Shown here: piece after piece, positions 1 to 5,814 of the stretch | How positions within the stretch are numbered: position 1 is the stretch's first letter | Layout: each line of letters opens with the position of its first letter | Source: Candidatus Brocadia sp. | GTDB taxonomy: Bacteria; Planctomycetota; Brocadiia; Brocadiales; Brocadiaceae | Direction: 5' to 3' | DNA length: 8,975 nt | NCBI GenBank assembly: GCA_030837935.1 | Contig: JAUQXU010000036.1 | Span: forward strand, 1-8,975 | Translations under genes and position numbers: made by a program | Notes under the pieces: generated by a model | The model's input: the letters and a program-made list of their open reading frames with translations, nothing else | Database searches by the model: none | What the model was told of the DNA's origin: nothing

Positions 1-138
1 CCATTCTTCCTTCAGACCATTTCTCACGAAATCGCCCTTGAATTTTGCTAGCGGTTCGCGTATATTCAACCTCGAATCTACGGTGATTTTCCCGCAGGGA
101 CTTTCACCCATTAGTTAATGCCCATGCTGGGCGTACAC
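1..138 (-). mobile_element. Group II intron, 5' end of domain I (class C-like), truncated by window edge
   Basis: On the minus strand the sequence from 138 begins GTGTACGCCCAGCATGGGC, followed by GGGTGAAAGTCCC and, further in, by GGTCTGAAGGAAG. The same three blocks, in the same order and at similar spacing, mark domain I of bacterial group II introns such as the Oceanobacillus iheyensis class C intron (GTGTG start, GCATGGG, GGGTGAGAGTCCC, TCTGAAGGAAG), recalled from memory rather than aligned. A small helix, GATTTC-GTGA-GAAAT, sits just before the TCTGAAGGAAG block, where the reference also has a hairpin of different sequence; this supports a conserved fold. I place the 5' splice site before GTGTAC at 138 by this comparison. 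Domains II-VI, the EBS sequences and any intron-encoded reverse transcriptase/maturase lie beyond position 1, so it cannot be told whether the intron is full-length or a remnant. Early bases read GTGTA rather than the canonical GTGYG. Confidence 0.78.
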
Positions 139-147
139 AAGTCGCTC

Positions 148-187
148 CACCTAACCGCTATTCCGTTGCACTCCATAGCGATAGGTG
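148..187 (-). other. Hairpin in the 5' exon of the group II intron
   Basis: Minus-strand CACCTA (187-182) pairs with TAGGTG (153-148), and inside it CGCTAT pairs with ATAGCG, giving two 6-bp helices separated by a small internal asymmetry and a 13-base loop. The hairpin ends 9 bases before the inferred intron start at 138. Class C group II introns are known to recognise a stem-loop (terminator or attC) a short distance upstream of their insertion point together with a short IBS1, so this is probably the target motif. A second, smaller hairpin (GTTGTTA-CGA-TAACGAC) lies just upstream at 194-210. No T-run follows the large stem, so it is not a classical terminator. Confidence 0.5.
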
Positions 188-241
188 ACCTTTGTCGTTA
201 TCGTAACAACACGAAGACAATTAAAAATCGCTCTATCTCAT

Positions 242-267
242 AAAAACAGGTAAAACTTTTTTCCTGG
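242..267 (-). terminator. Weak rho-independent terminator candidate after addA
   Basis: About 55 bases after the addA stop, the minus strand shows CAGG pairing with CCTG across an A/T-rich inner stem (266-247), followed directly by TTTTT (246-242). The GC part of the stem is only four pairs and there is an internal mismatch, so efficiency would be low. The remaining bases between addA and the intron (188-241 and 268-322) hold no gene that I can see. Confidence 0.3.
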
Positions 268-322
268 CTTTTTCTAGAATCAGAATTCCTTCTCAATTTA
301 TAAATATCCCATTGAAAAGGAA

Positions 323-3300
323 TCAAAGAGATACGGCCTTGCCTAAATTCAGAAAAATGAGTTTAAATTCAGGATTATCTATTTTCAGGCAGCGCTTGAC
401 GGCCTCAACATAGACCTCTTTTTGATATCGATATTTTTCAGCCTTTGCTGGCAGGTCGGTCATGGTAACGTGATCTGTCTTATAATCGCCGGTGATGATT
501 CGGTCACCTATTTTATAAAGAATATCAATGGTACCCCTCATGATCTGACCGTCCCAGTTGAGCAATATGGGCACCTCACGTCCAAGGATTTGTACGGCCT
601 GTAGCTCTTTATATGCCTCAGAATCAATGAAGTCTGAAAGTATCTTTACTACCTCTGCTTTTATAAATTCCACGTTCTGAAATTGTATTGTATCTAAGGG
701 TATTTCCTGCTGTTTTGAAACCTCCCCTTTGTCCCCTCTTTCGTAAGGAGGGGAAATCCTTTCCCCTTGATATGCAAAATCTTCTCCAAGAAGTTGAACA
801 GATGGTTCTACCTCACTTTTTTCAAAGGCATTAGCCCATTTTACGGCTGACTCGATTGACCTTTGAAGTTCTTGAGAATCTCCATGAAAGTTCCATCCCT
901 CTAATACACGGTGGCAGATGGAACCGACTAACGCGGCTTGGCTTGGATACGATTGTTCAGTATTCGGCTTGATTCTTTTGGATTTTATAACCTCCCATTT
1001 ATCCCCTCCTTCAGAAGGAGGGGATAAATGGTGGTTATTCAGACGATGTTGTTCAAATTCATCCGGATGAAGATGAGTCATCTCTTCAGTTCTACGCGCT
1101 GCTCCGGGCATGCCTTTTTTCATCGATTCTTCGAATGCAATAGTCGCCGGAGAGACAAAGAGAGGGTTCCTGGTTGCCTCAATCATTGCAGCCTCTCTTT
1201 TCTTCCATATTTCAACAAAGGCTGTCCAGTCGACATCCCAGGTCTTCTCCTTTGGAGTCTTTTGGGGACGATGCGTCCCATCAAATCTAAAATGTTCTAC
1301 AAAGATCTCTGCATTTCCTAAAGGGAATTTTCCTTGAGAAACACCCCTCACCCTGACCCTCTCCCGCAAGGGGAGAGGGAATTTTTCTGCACTTGCTTTA
1401 TCTTCCTCACTTGTTTTATTCCCCTCATCTGTTTTATTTTCCTCGTATGTTTTATTCCCCTCCCTTGACGTCGAGTCTCCGCTATTTCCCCTCCCTTGCC
1501 TGTCCAGAGCGAAGTCGAAGGAATGGGAGGGGTTAGGAAAGGGTGACAAATTTTCATCTTCCTTTGTATGACTGAGGTTCATGAATGTTTCGTCGCCAAG
1601 CTCGACACCCGCAGCATCTCTTACCGATTGTGTAATCAGTCCCATGTAAGATTTATCGTCGTCCTTCAAGGAACCTGTAAGGATCAATCGTTCCTTTGCC
1701 CTGGTCATAGCTACATAGAGGACACGTTTCTCCTCCTCCCACGAACGATCGTTCAGCTTTTTTTCAATGATGACACTCTGGAGATTTCTTACCCGATGAT
1801 CCCCCTTACCGATCACAATGCCCGTTGTGGACGCAGACCAATCAAATACCGCAGAGTCTAACGCCTCTTTGTCATTTCTTACTTCACCGTGCAGGTTGCC
1901 CAGGATGACAACGGGGAATTCCAGTCCCTTAGATTTATGGATAGTCATGATTTTCACGACATCCAATGTCTCATCCGAAAGAGGGCTCTCCCCTTCTTCC
2001 CTGGCCTCTTTTATACGTACTTTGATGCGGTCTATAAAGTTTTTGAGTGAAACACCATCGGACTGCTCCATGTCGCAAGCCATCTGGTAGAGTTTTTGCA
2101 GGTTAGCCAATTTCTGTTCGCCATGCCAGGCACAGGCCGTAATCTCTGCAATATGGGTATTATCCATAATCTCTGCAATGAGTTGTGAAACGGGAAGTAT
2201 ACCAGCACGTGCATGGGTTTTTCTTAAAAAACCATAGAATGGTTCTGCAATTTTTTTTAAGTCCGCAAATAGATCATTCACCCCCTCAGCCTCCCCTTCG
2301 CACGGGGGGGATAAAGGATGGGTATCTTCATCGCTCTCCATGATCCTATGACTCCTGAAAGTTTCACCAGGAATGTCCTTGCGGTAATCTAAGAGATGAT
2401 TTTTATGAAGCTCATATATCTCACGGTCCGTTAAACCCACAATAGGAGAACGAAGTACGCCCACCAGGGCAATCGTATCATGAGGATTCTCTATGGTGTG
2501 CAGGAGATTCATGAAATCAAGAATTTCCTGGGTAGTATAAAAGTATTTTTCACCTTCCACGATGTAAGGAATACCATACCTTTTTAGTGCCTCAACATAA
2601 GGCCTCACCTGGGTAAACGCCCGCAGGAGCAAGGCCACATCCCTGTATTTAAGCTTACGAAGTCCATTTTCCGCAAATTTATCTTCAATGCCTTCGTTGT
2701 TTACGTGTTTTATGATCCATCGTGCAATCCACTCGGCCTCTGCCTCCCTGGCCTCATCTGCTTTCAGTTCTTCCCCTTCCTTATCAGAAACCAGGACAAT
2801 CTCAACTATTTGGGAGTGATGTTTTTTGAGGCGATTGGCATGGATAGGGATATAACAGGGTTGTAAGCCTGGCTGTTCAACCATGATCCTTCCATCAAAT
2901 AGCCGGTTTACAACATCGATAATACCGGAATGGCTCCTGAAATTTTCCTGTAATTTTAACGTTTCATCCTGTCCGCACACCTGCTTTACCACGTGTTCAT
3001 AGGCCTCAATGTCTGCCCTGCGGAAGGCATAGATGGACTGTTTAGGATCACCTACAATAAAGAGCTTTCCCGGCTCAAGAATTACCTTGCGGGCGTCTGT
3101 GCTGTGATGTCCCAAAGCCTCGGAGAGGAAAAGGACGATCTCATATTGAACGGGGTCTGTGTCCTGGAACTCATCCACAAGTATCGTCCGAAAATCTTTC
3201 TTCAGCTTCTCGCGAATGTAACGATACTCCTTATTTTGCAGTAAATCCCTGACAAGGGTAAGAAGTCCGTCAAAAGAGACGTATCCCTGAGACAAATATG

Positions 3301-4456
3301 TTTGCCGAAATGCCTTTGCAAATGGAGAAATGAGACCTATCACGGTTGCAACAAAGGCATCATCAACGGTCTTCAATTTCTTTAATAGGGTATGACCGTT
3401 TTTTATGACTTCTCGTGCGGTTTCAAATCCTTCGTCTGTCCAACCGATCTTTGCCTTAGAAGCTTCTTTATCGAGATCATATTCTAATGTATTTAAATAA
3501 CTGACGCCCTTTTTTTTTATTCCATCGAGAATCTTTGCTAATTCCTGTAATTGTGAGAGAAGGTTGTTATTGGGCTTTTCACAGTAAGAGACAACCTCAT
3601 TGATTTTATTAATTAATGGGTCTACCAAGGATTGGATATTCGGTGAATATAACAATGCCGTTCCCCCTCCCCCTAGCCCCCTCCCACCAGGGGAGGAGAG
3701 TATATGTGGTGCTTGATTACAAGAAACCCTCCCCCCTGATGGGAGAGGATTAGGGTGGGAGTGATCTATTACAGATTTATTACCCACATCAACTGAAAGA
3801 GAATCCAATGGAATAGTAAATCCAGATAACCGCTTGACAAGGTTCTTAAGAGACTCCAGGTCAAATCGTCTGAGTACATTCTTCCAAATGTCTGCATGAG
3901 GAGAAGAAAGGACAAGCTCTGACTCCAGCCACTTCTCCCATTCTTTATCAAAGAGTTCATCGAAGACATCCCCTTCGTCCACCACAAACCCAGGTACCAC
4001 ACTTGATTCAATGGGGTACAGACGCAAGATATAGGCCGCAAAGCTGTGAATGGTCCCGATAATGGCTTTATCCATGTCCTCAAGAGATTTTCTTGCACGG
4101 CGTTCGACCTCGCGATATGTCGTCTGATACGTATCTCGGATATGCGCAAGAAACTTTTCTACCTTTATATTATCCTCTTGAGATGCTTTCCCATTAATAA
4201 CAGCTACGATCTTTTCCAATTCCCCCATCAGTCTAACCTTCATTTCACTGGCGGCCTTCTCTGTAAACGTCATGGCCACCACCCTGCGGATAGGACTTTC
4301 TTCGTTTTGGAACCTCTTATGGCCTAAAATCACGTGTAACATTCGCTCAACCAGAAGTGTGGTCTTACCCGTTCCCGCCCCTGCCGTTACAACGATATTT
4401 CTATCCAGTTCGGATACTGCAATCTCTCTTATGGAGTTATCAATGGGTTTTGACAT
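323..4456 (-). CDS. addA: AddA/RecB-type UvrD-family helicase-nuclease with in-frame repeat insertions
   Basis: ATP-dependent DNA helicase and exonuclease subunit expected to process double-strand breaks for RecA-dependent repair in the cytoplasm. The 1377 residues show, in order: Walker A GAGTGKTT (26-33), motif Ia TFTEKAASEM (63-72), a GTIHSFA motif (134-140), Walker B DEFQDTD (428-434), motif III GDPKQSIYAFR (469-479), motif IV QENFRSH (503-509), motif V TIHKSKGLEFPVV (838-850) and motif VI RVLYVAMTRAKERL (911-924). A RecB-family nuclease domain follows, with H1182, D1311 in GTID, D1324 and K1326 in DYKTD, and Q1345/Y1349 in QKEVY; both activities look intact. AddA proteins are usually about 1200-1250 residues. 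The excess of about 145 residues is accounted for by palindromic repeats and a tandem repeat read in frame in linkers (listed separately). No addB is adjacent. The ATG at 4456 has no clear Shine-Dalgarno sequence, but Walker A begins at residue 26, so a later start is unlikely. A lone RecB-like helicase of another subfamily is possible. Confidence 0.93.
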   Translation of the reverse strand: MSKPIDNSIREIAVSELDRNIVVTAGAGTGKTTLLVERMLHVILGHKRFQNEESPIRRVVAMTFTEKAASEMKVRLMGELEKIVAVINGKASQEDNIKVEKFLAHIRDTYQTTYREVERRARKSLEDMDKAIIGTIHSFAAYILRLYPIESSVVPGFVVDEGDVFDELFDKEWEKWLESELVLSSPHADIWKNVLRRFDLESLKNLVKRLSGFTIPLDSLSVDVGNKSVIDHSHPNPLPSGGRVSCNQAPHILSSPGGRGLGGGGTALLYSPNIQSLVDPLINKINEVVSYCEKPNNNLLSQLQELAKILDGIKKKGVSYLNTLEYDLDKEASKAKIGWTDEGFETAREVIKNGHTLLKKLKTVDDAFVATVIGLISPFAKAFRQTYLSQGYVSFDGLLTLVRDLLQNKEYRYIREKLKKDFRTILVDEFQDTDPVQYEIVLFLSEALGHHSTDARKVILEPGKLFIVGDPKQSIYAFRRADIEAYEHVVKQVCGQDETLKLQENFRSHSGIIDVVNRLFDGRIMVEQPGLQPCYIPIHANRLKKHHSQIVEIVLVSDKEGEELKADEAREAEAEWIARWIIKHVNNEGIEDKFAENGLRKLKYRDVALLLRAFTQVRPYVEALKRYGIPYIVEGEKYFYTTQEILDFMNLLHTIENPHDTIALVGVLRSPIVGLTDREIYELHKNHLLDYRKDIPGETFRSHRIMESDEDTHPLSPPCEGEAEGVNDLFADLKKIAEPFYGFLRKTHARAGILPVSQLIAEIMDNTHIAEITACAWHGEQKLANLQKLYQMACDMEQSDGVSLKNFIDRIKVRIKEAREEGESPLSDETLDVVKIMTIHKSKGLEFPVVILGNLHGEVRNDKEALDSAVFDWSASTTGIVIGKGDHRVRNLQSVIIEKKLNDRSWEEEKRVLYVAMTRAKERLILTGSLKDDDKSYMGLITQSVRDAAGVELGDETFMNLSHTKEDENLSPFPNPSHSFDFALDRQGRGNSGDSTSREGNKTYEENKTDEGNKTSEEDKASAEKFPLPLRERVRVRGVSQGKFPLGNAEIFVEHFRFDGTHRPQKTPKEKTWDVDWTAFVEIWKKREAAMIEATRNPLFVSPATIAFEESMKKGMPGAARRTEEMTHLHPDEFEQHRLNNHHLSPPSEGGDKWEVIKSKRIKPNTEQSYPSQAALVGSICHRVLEGWNFHGDSQELQRSIESAVKWANAFEKSEVEPSVQLLGEDFAYQGERISPPYERGDKGEVSKQQEIPLDTIQFQNVEFIKAEVVKILSDFIDSEAYKELQAVQILGREVPILLNWDGQIMRGTIDILYKIGDRIITGDYKTDHVTMTDLPAKAEKYRYQKEVYVEAVKRCLKIDNPEFKLIFLNLGKAVSL
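719..757 (-). repeat. Palindromic GC-rich repeat inside addA (copy F)
   Basis: Imperfect inverted repeat, with AAGGAGGGG on one arm and CCCCTCTTT on the other. It is read in frame as ISPPYERGDKGEV (residues about 1234-1246). The left arm matches the copy at 989-1036 at about 20 of 23 bases; the right arm decays after AAGGAGGGG. It lies in the nuclease region between H1182 and D1311 and touches neither. Confidence 0.8.
989..1036 (-). repeat. Palindromic GC-rich repeat inside addA (copy E, near-perfect)
   Basis: Nearly perfect inverted repeat: arms 989-1011 and 1015-1036 differ only around one base or indel near the outer end, with a 3-base loop (CAG). Read in frame as HHLSPPSEGGDKWEV (residues about 1142-1156) between the helicase half and the nuclease motif at H1182. 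The best-preserved palindrome of the set, hence probably the youngest copy (inference). Confidence 0.88.
1342..1380 (-). repeat. Palindromic GC-rich repeat inside addA (copy C)
   Basis: Inverted repeat centred on CCCTCTCCC-GCAA-GGGGAGAGGG, read in frame as FPLPLRERVRVRGV (residues about 1026-1039). It lies in the linker after helicase motif VI. The sequence has the look of a dispersed intergenic repeat rather than protein-coding DNA. Confidence 0.8.
1391..1462 (-). repeat. Four-unit 18-bp tandem repeat inside addA
   Basis: Four consecutive 18-bp units start at 1391, 1409, 1427 and 1445. On the plus strand each follows the pattern nnntGyTTTATyyyCCTC. The encoded peptide is a six-residue repeat: NKTYEE, NKTDEG, NKTSEE, DKASAE (residues 1001-1024). 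The unit length is a multiple of three, so copy-number change keeps the frame. It sits between repeat copies C and D, forming a charged, probably disordered linker. Confidence 0.88.
1488..1545 (-). repeat. Composite palindromic repeat inside addA (copy D)
   Basis: Outer arms CCCCTCCC (1488-1495) and GGGAGGGG (1525-1532) enclose a core that reads TTCGACTTCGCTCTGGACAG on the minus strand, a sequence type I recognise as a dispersed repeat in many bacterial genomes. Read in frame as roughly LSPFPNPSHSFDFALDRQG (residues about 970-988). A 13-bp direct repeat, TTCCCCTCCCTTG, occurs at 1455-1467 and again at 1486-1498, which may record the insertion or a slippage event. Confidence 0.7.
2279..2322 (-). 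repeat. Palindromic GC-rich repeat inside addA (copy B)
   Basis: Imperfect inverted repeat (CACCCCCTCAGCCTCCCC with GGGGGGGATAAAGGATGGG), read in frame as HPLSPPCEGEAEGV (residues 713-726). It lies between motif IV and motif V, in the region expected to form the 2B subdomain. Confidence 0.78.
3662..3700 (-). repeat. Palindromic GC-rich repeat inside addA (copy A2)
   Basis: Imperfect inverted repeat with CCCCCTAGCCCCCTCCC on one side and GGGGAGGAG on the other around a short loop. Read in frame as LSSPGGRGLGGGG (residues 253-265). It follows copy A1 after a 25-base spacer, so the two copies together add about 35 residues between the GTIHSFA motif and Walker B. Confidence 0.78.
3726..3762 (-). 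repeat. Palindromic GC-rich repeat inside addA (copy A1)
   Basis: Imperfect inverted repeat of the ACCCTCCCC...GGGAGAGG...GGGTGGGAGT type, read in frame as HSHPNPLPSGGRV (residues 232-244). Paired with copy A2; neither introduces a stop codon or shifts the frame. Confidence 0.78.
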
Positions 4457-4478
4457 GATACGGATGCATGCTTTTTGT

Positions 4479-4484
4479 ATTATA
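4479..4484 (-). promoter_or_regulatory. Possible -10 box for addA
   Basis: A perfect TATAAT lies on the minus strand 22 bases before the addA ATG, between the candidate bat-operon terminator and the gene. The -35 position is only T-rich (within the terminator T-run) and does not resemble TTGACA. If used, transcription would start close to position 4472 and leave a leader of only about 15 bases. A second TATAAT lies at 4562-4567, also with a weak -35. Confidence 0.3.
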
Positions 4485-4500
4485 GTTACTTGTTACTCAG

Positions 4501-4527
4501 AAAAAATCTATAGCCTGAGCAATAGAT
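4501..4527 (-). terminator. Rho-independent terminator candidate at the end of the bat operon
   Basis: On the minus strand ATCTAT pairs with ATAGAT, and inside, after one mismatch, GC pairs with GC around a TCAG loop. The stem is followed immediately by six T residues (4506-4501). The stem is AT-rich, so strength is moderate at best. The position, between the last small gene of the bat cluster and addA, supports the reading. Confidence 0.45.
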
Positions 4528-4659
4528 GGATACGCTTAATACAATTTTTGATTTTTAAGTAATTATAAACAGGATGTCTGAAAATTGAAATTGGCAATTA
4601 TTCCGAGGGTACCGTTTTGGATGAAGTGAAAAACCCGATTTAATGACAAGGGATTTCAA

Positions 4660-4704
4660 ACACCCCCCATAATCCCCCCGTAAACTGGGGGACACAGGGG
4701 GGGT
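4660..4704. repeat. Intergenic palindromic GC-rich repeat
   Basis: Inverted repeat: ACCCCCCATAATCCCCC on the left and TGGGGGACACAGGGGGGT on the right, around a 7-base loop. Its build (C-run, A/T patch, C-run, loop, mirror image) matches the elements inside addA. It is the only copy of this type in the window outside a gene. No T-run follows on either strand, so I do not call it a terminator. The rest of 4457-4749 holds only the terminator and promoter candidates listed. Confidence 0.8.
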
Positions 4705-4749
4705 AACCAAATGCAAGTTACTAAAGGCCTAATTAAAAGGAGGGTTTTT

Positions 4750-4893
4750 TTATTTTTTATCCGGGCTTACCAAAGGAGATGGCGTTTTATTGTCTTTTCT
4801 CCCAAACACTATGCACATGAAAATAAAGCCCAACATACTGGTACAGAATAAAATATATGCAGCGATCAATAACTTCCCGTAGAATCCGCCCAT
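4750..4893 (-). CDS. Unrecognised 47-residue single-pass membrane protein at the end of the bat operon
   Basis: An ATG at 4893 follows AGGAG with six bases of spacing; that Shine-Dalgarno sequence overlaps the batE stop codon region (TAGGAG), so translation is probably coupled to batE. The 47-residue product starts MGGFYGKLLIAAYILFC, continues as one hydrophobic segment of about 22-24 residues (8-31), and ends in a short polar tail (GRKDNKTPSP...SPDKK). The positive residues of the tail suggest a cytoplasmic C-terminus (inference). I do not recognise the family. The context suggests a small accessory or anchor peptide of the Bat complex, but an unrelated small membrane protein is equally possible. 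The strong ribosome binding site and the sensible membrane-protein composition argue against chance. Confidence 0.68.
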   Translation of the reverse strand: MGGFYGKLLIAAYILFCTSMLGFIFMCIVFGRKDNKTPSPLVSPDKK

Positions 4894-4902
4894 TTCACAC
4901 TC

Positions 4903-5814
4903 CTAAATCACATCCACATGTTTTTTTTGCAACCATCCCCTTCTCACATCGTCACGGACATTTTCTTCCGCGCCTTCTTTCAAATCCGGGGTTTGTTTTA
5001 CACCTACATTTACATACACCCGATACCAATCGTCTTTTTCATCTTCAATCACACATTCTGCGCCATTGTGTATTTCAAACTTCGGCTCATACTCTTCTCC
5101 GGGTCCGTATCGCACCTCGCACTTTGTGGCAATGATCACTCCGCAATTTACGCCTTGTTCTCTATATATTTTGATACCCAGAGATACCATTGCAACAAAC
5201 AGTGCAATGGAAAAACCGATCAATACTCTTTTAAGCCATGCGTATTTTCGTATAATTGAAAAGAAAAGCGCTATCATCACTACCACATACAGAGACACCG
5301 CCACGATAGATAGTTCGTCCTGGTTCAACAAAAAAACCCAAAAGAATATTCTCCTGATTACAACGGGAATTTCCGTTGAGAATTCCCTGTCTTCTGTATA
5401 CCCTTTTACCAATCTCAGGTTTGCATCGAGGTCTGCATTTCTCGGCATAAAACGTTCCGCCCTTCGATAGTTTACGATCGCTTTTCCTAATTCTCCCTGC
5501 CGATAATACGTATTTCCCAGATTATAGTATATTTGGCCGTTTTTGAATCCACCTGCCAGGATTGTCTCGTATTGTTTTGCCGCTTCTTTCAGGTGCTGGT
5601 CTGCCTCTTGTATTTTTTTTGACGCAATAAACTTTGCTGCCTGCAGATATTTTTCATTTGCATCGGTAAATAATTTTATAGCCGCATCCCGTGATATTCC
5701 GTATTTTGGGTTTCGATCCTCGGATTTCGGTAAGCCACAATCCGCACTATGCATTCCACACTGAAAAAAAAGAACTACAAGGAAAAGAAGAAGAATAAAG
5801 ATGCGTAGCTTCAT
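4903..5814 (-). CDS. batE: BatE-like protein: TPR, two membrane segments, SH3-like domain
   Basis: 303 residues. A hydrophobic N-terminal signal (1-18) ends in FFQC, which might be a lipoprotein site, although the lipobox is poor. A helical region (40-85) leads into a clear TPR (about 91-124, with YYNLGNTYYRQGELGKAI). Two membrane helices follow (about 165-187 and 194-214), then a bacterial SH3-like domain (about 225-303, VRYGPG...WYRVYV...GWL). This order is that of BatE in Bat operons. The SH3 part probably faces the periplasm and may bind cell wall or a partner (family-based inference). Start overlaps the batD stop as ATGA, indicating translational coupling; GGAG lies 11 bases upstream. 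Two oddities: residues about 20-40 derive from a dispersed repeat (listed separately), and the SH3 domain has an extra loop of about 20 residues (270-291) before RRGWL. Confidence 0.85.
   Translation of the reverse strand: MKLRIFILLLFLVVLFFQCGMHSADCGLPKSEDRNPKYGISRDAAIKLFTDANEKYLQAAKFIASKKIQEADQHLKEAAKQYETILAGGFKNGQIYYNLGNTYYRQGELGKAIVNYRRAERFMPRNADLDANLRLVKGYTEDREFSTEIPVVIRRIFFWVFLLNQDELSIVAVSLYVVVMIALFFSIIRKYAWLKRVLIGFSIALFVAMVSLGIKIYREQGVNCGVIIATKCEVRYGPGEEYEPKFEIHNGAECVIEDEKDDWYRVYVNVGVKQTPDLKEGAEENVRDDVRRGWLQKKHVDVI
5693..5757 (-). repeat. Dispersed-repeat fragment read in frame within batE
   Basis: The segment reads, on the plus strand, TATTTTGGGTTTCGATCC, then TCGGATTTCGG, then CCACAATCCGCACTATGCAT. 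Translated in that direction it resembles the FGFRISDFG / PQSAFHIPHSA type of peptide produced by a common intergenic repeat family (recognised from memory). In the batE frame it gives roughly MHSADCGLPKSEDRNPKYG (residues 21-39), placed right after the signal peptide and before the helical domain. It is not palindromic like the addA elements. Confidence 0.55.

Noticed and set aside
148..187. Integron attC site upstream of the intron (GTTAGGT matches the GTTRRRY core)
   Set aside because: The partner box ACCTATC deviates from RYYYAAC, the element is only about 40 bases, the intron is not placed in the core, and no integrase or cassette is visible. Kept as a plain hairpin.
1..187. Ribosomal RNA or transfer-messenger RNA fragment at the left edge
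   Set aside because: The motif order GCATGGG, GTGAAAGTCCC, TCTGAAGGAAG is that of group II intron domain I and not of an rRNA or tmRNA.
1391..1462. Tandem repeat considered as a CRISPR-like array
   Set aside because: Units are 18 bp, directly adjacent with no spacers, and in frame with addA.
1348..1557. Minus-strand 69-residue frame overlapping addA in another frame
   Set aside because: It is the tandem repeat and palindromes of addA read in a shifted frame; open only because repeats lack stops in several frames.
4660..4704. Palindrome considered as the bat-operon terminator
   Set aside because: No T-run follows on either strand, and a hairpin with six T residues lies further downstream at 4527-4501.
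5066..5470. Plus-strand 134-residue open frame opposite batE
   Set aside because: Antisense shadow of batE without recognisable domains, low-complexity composition or an initiation signal.
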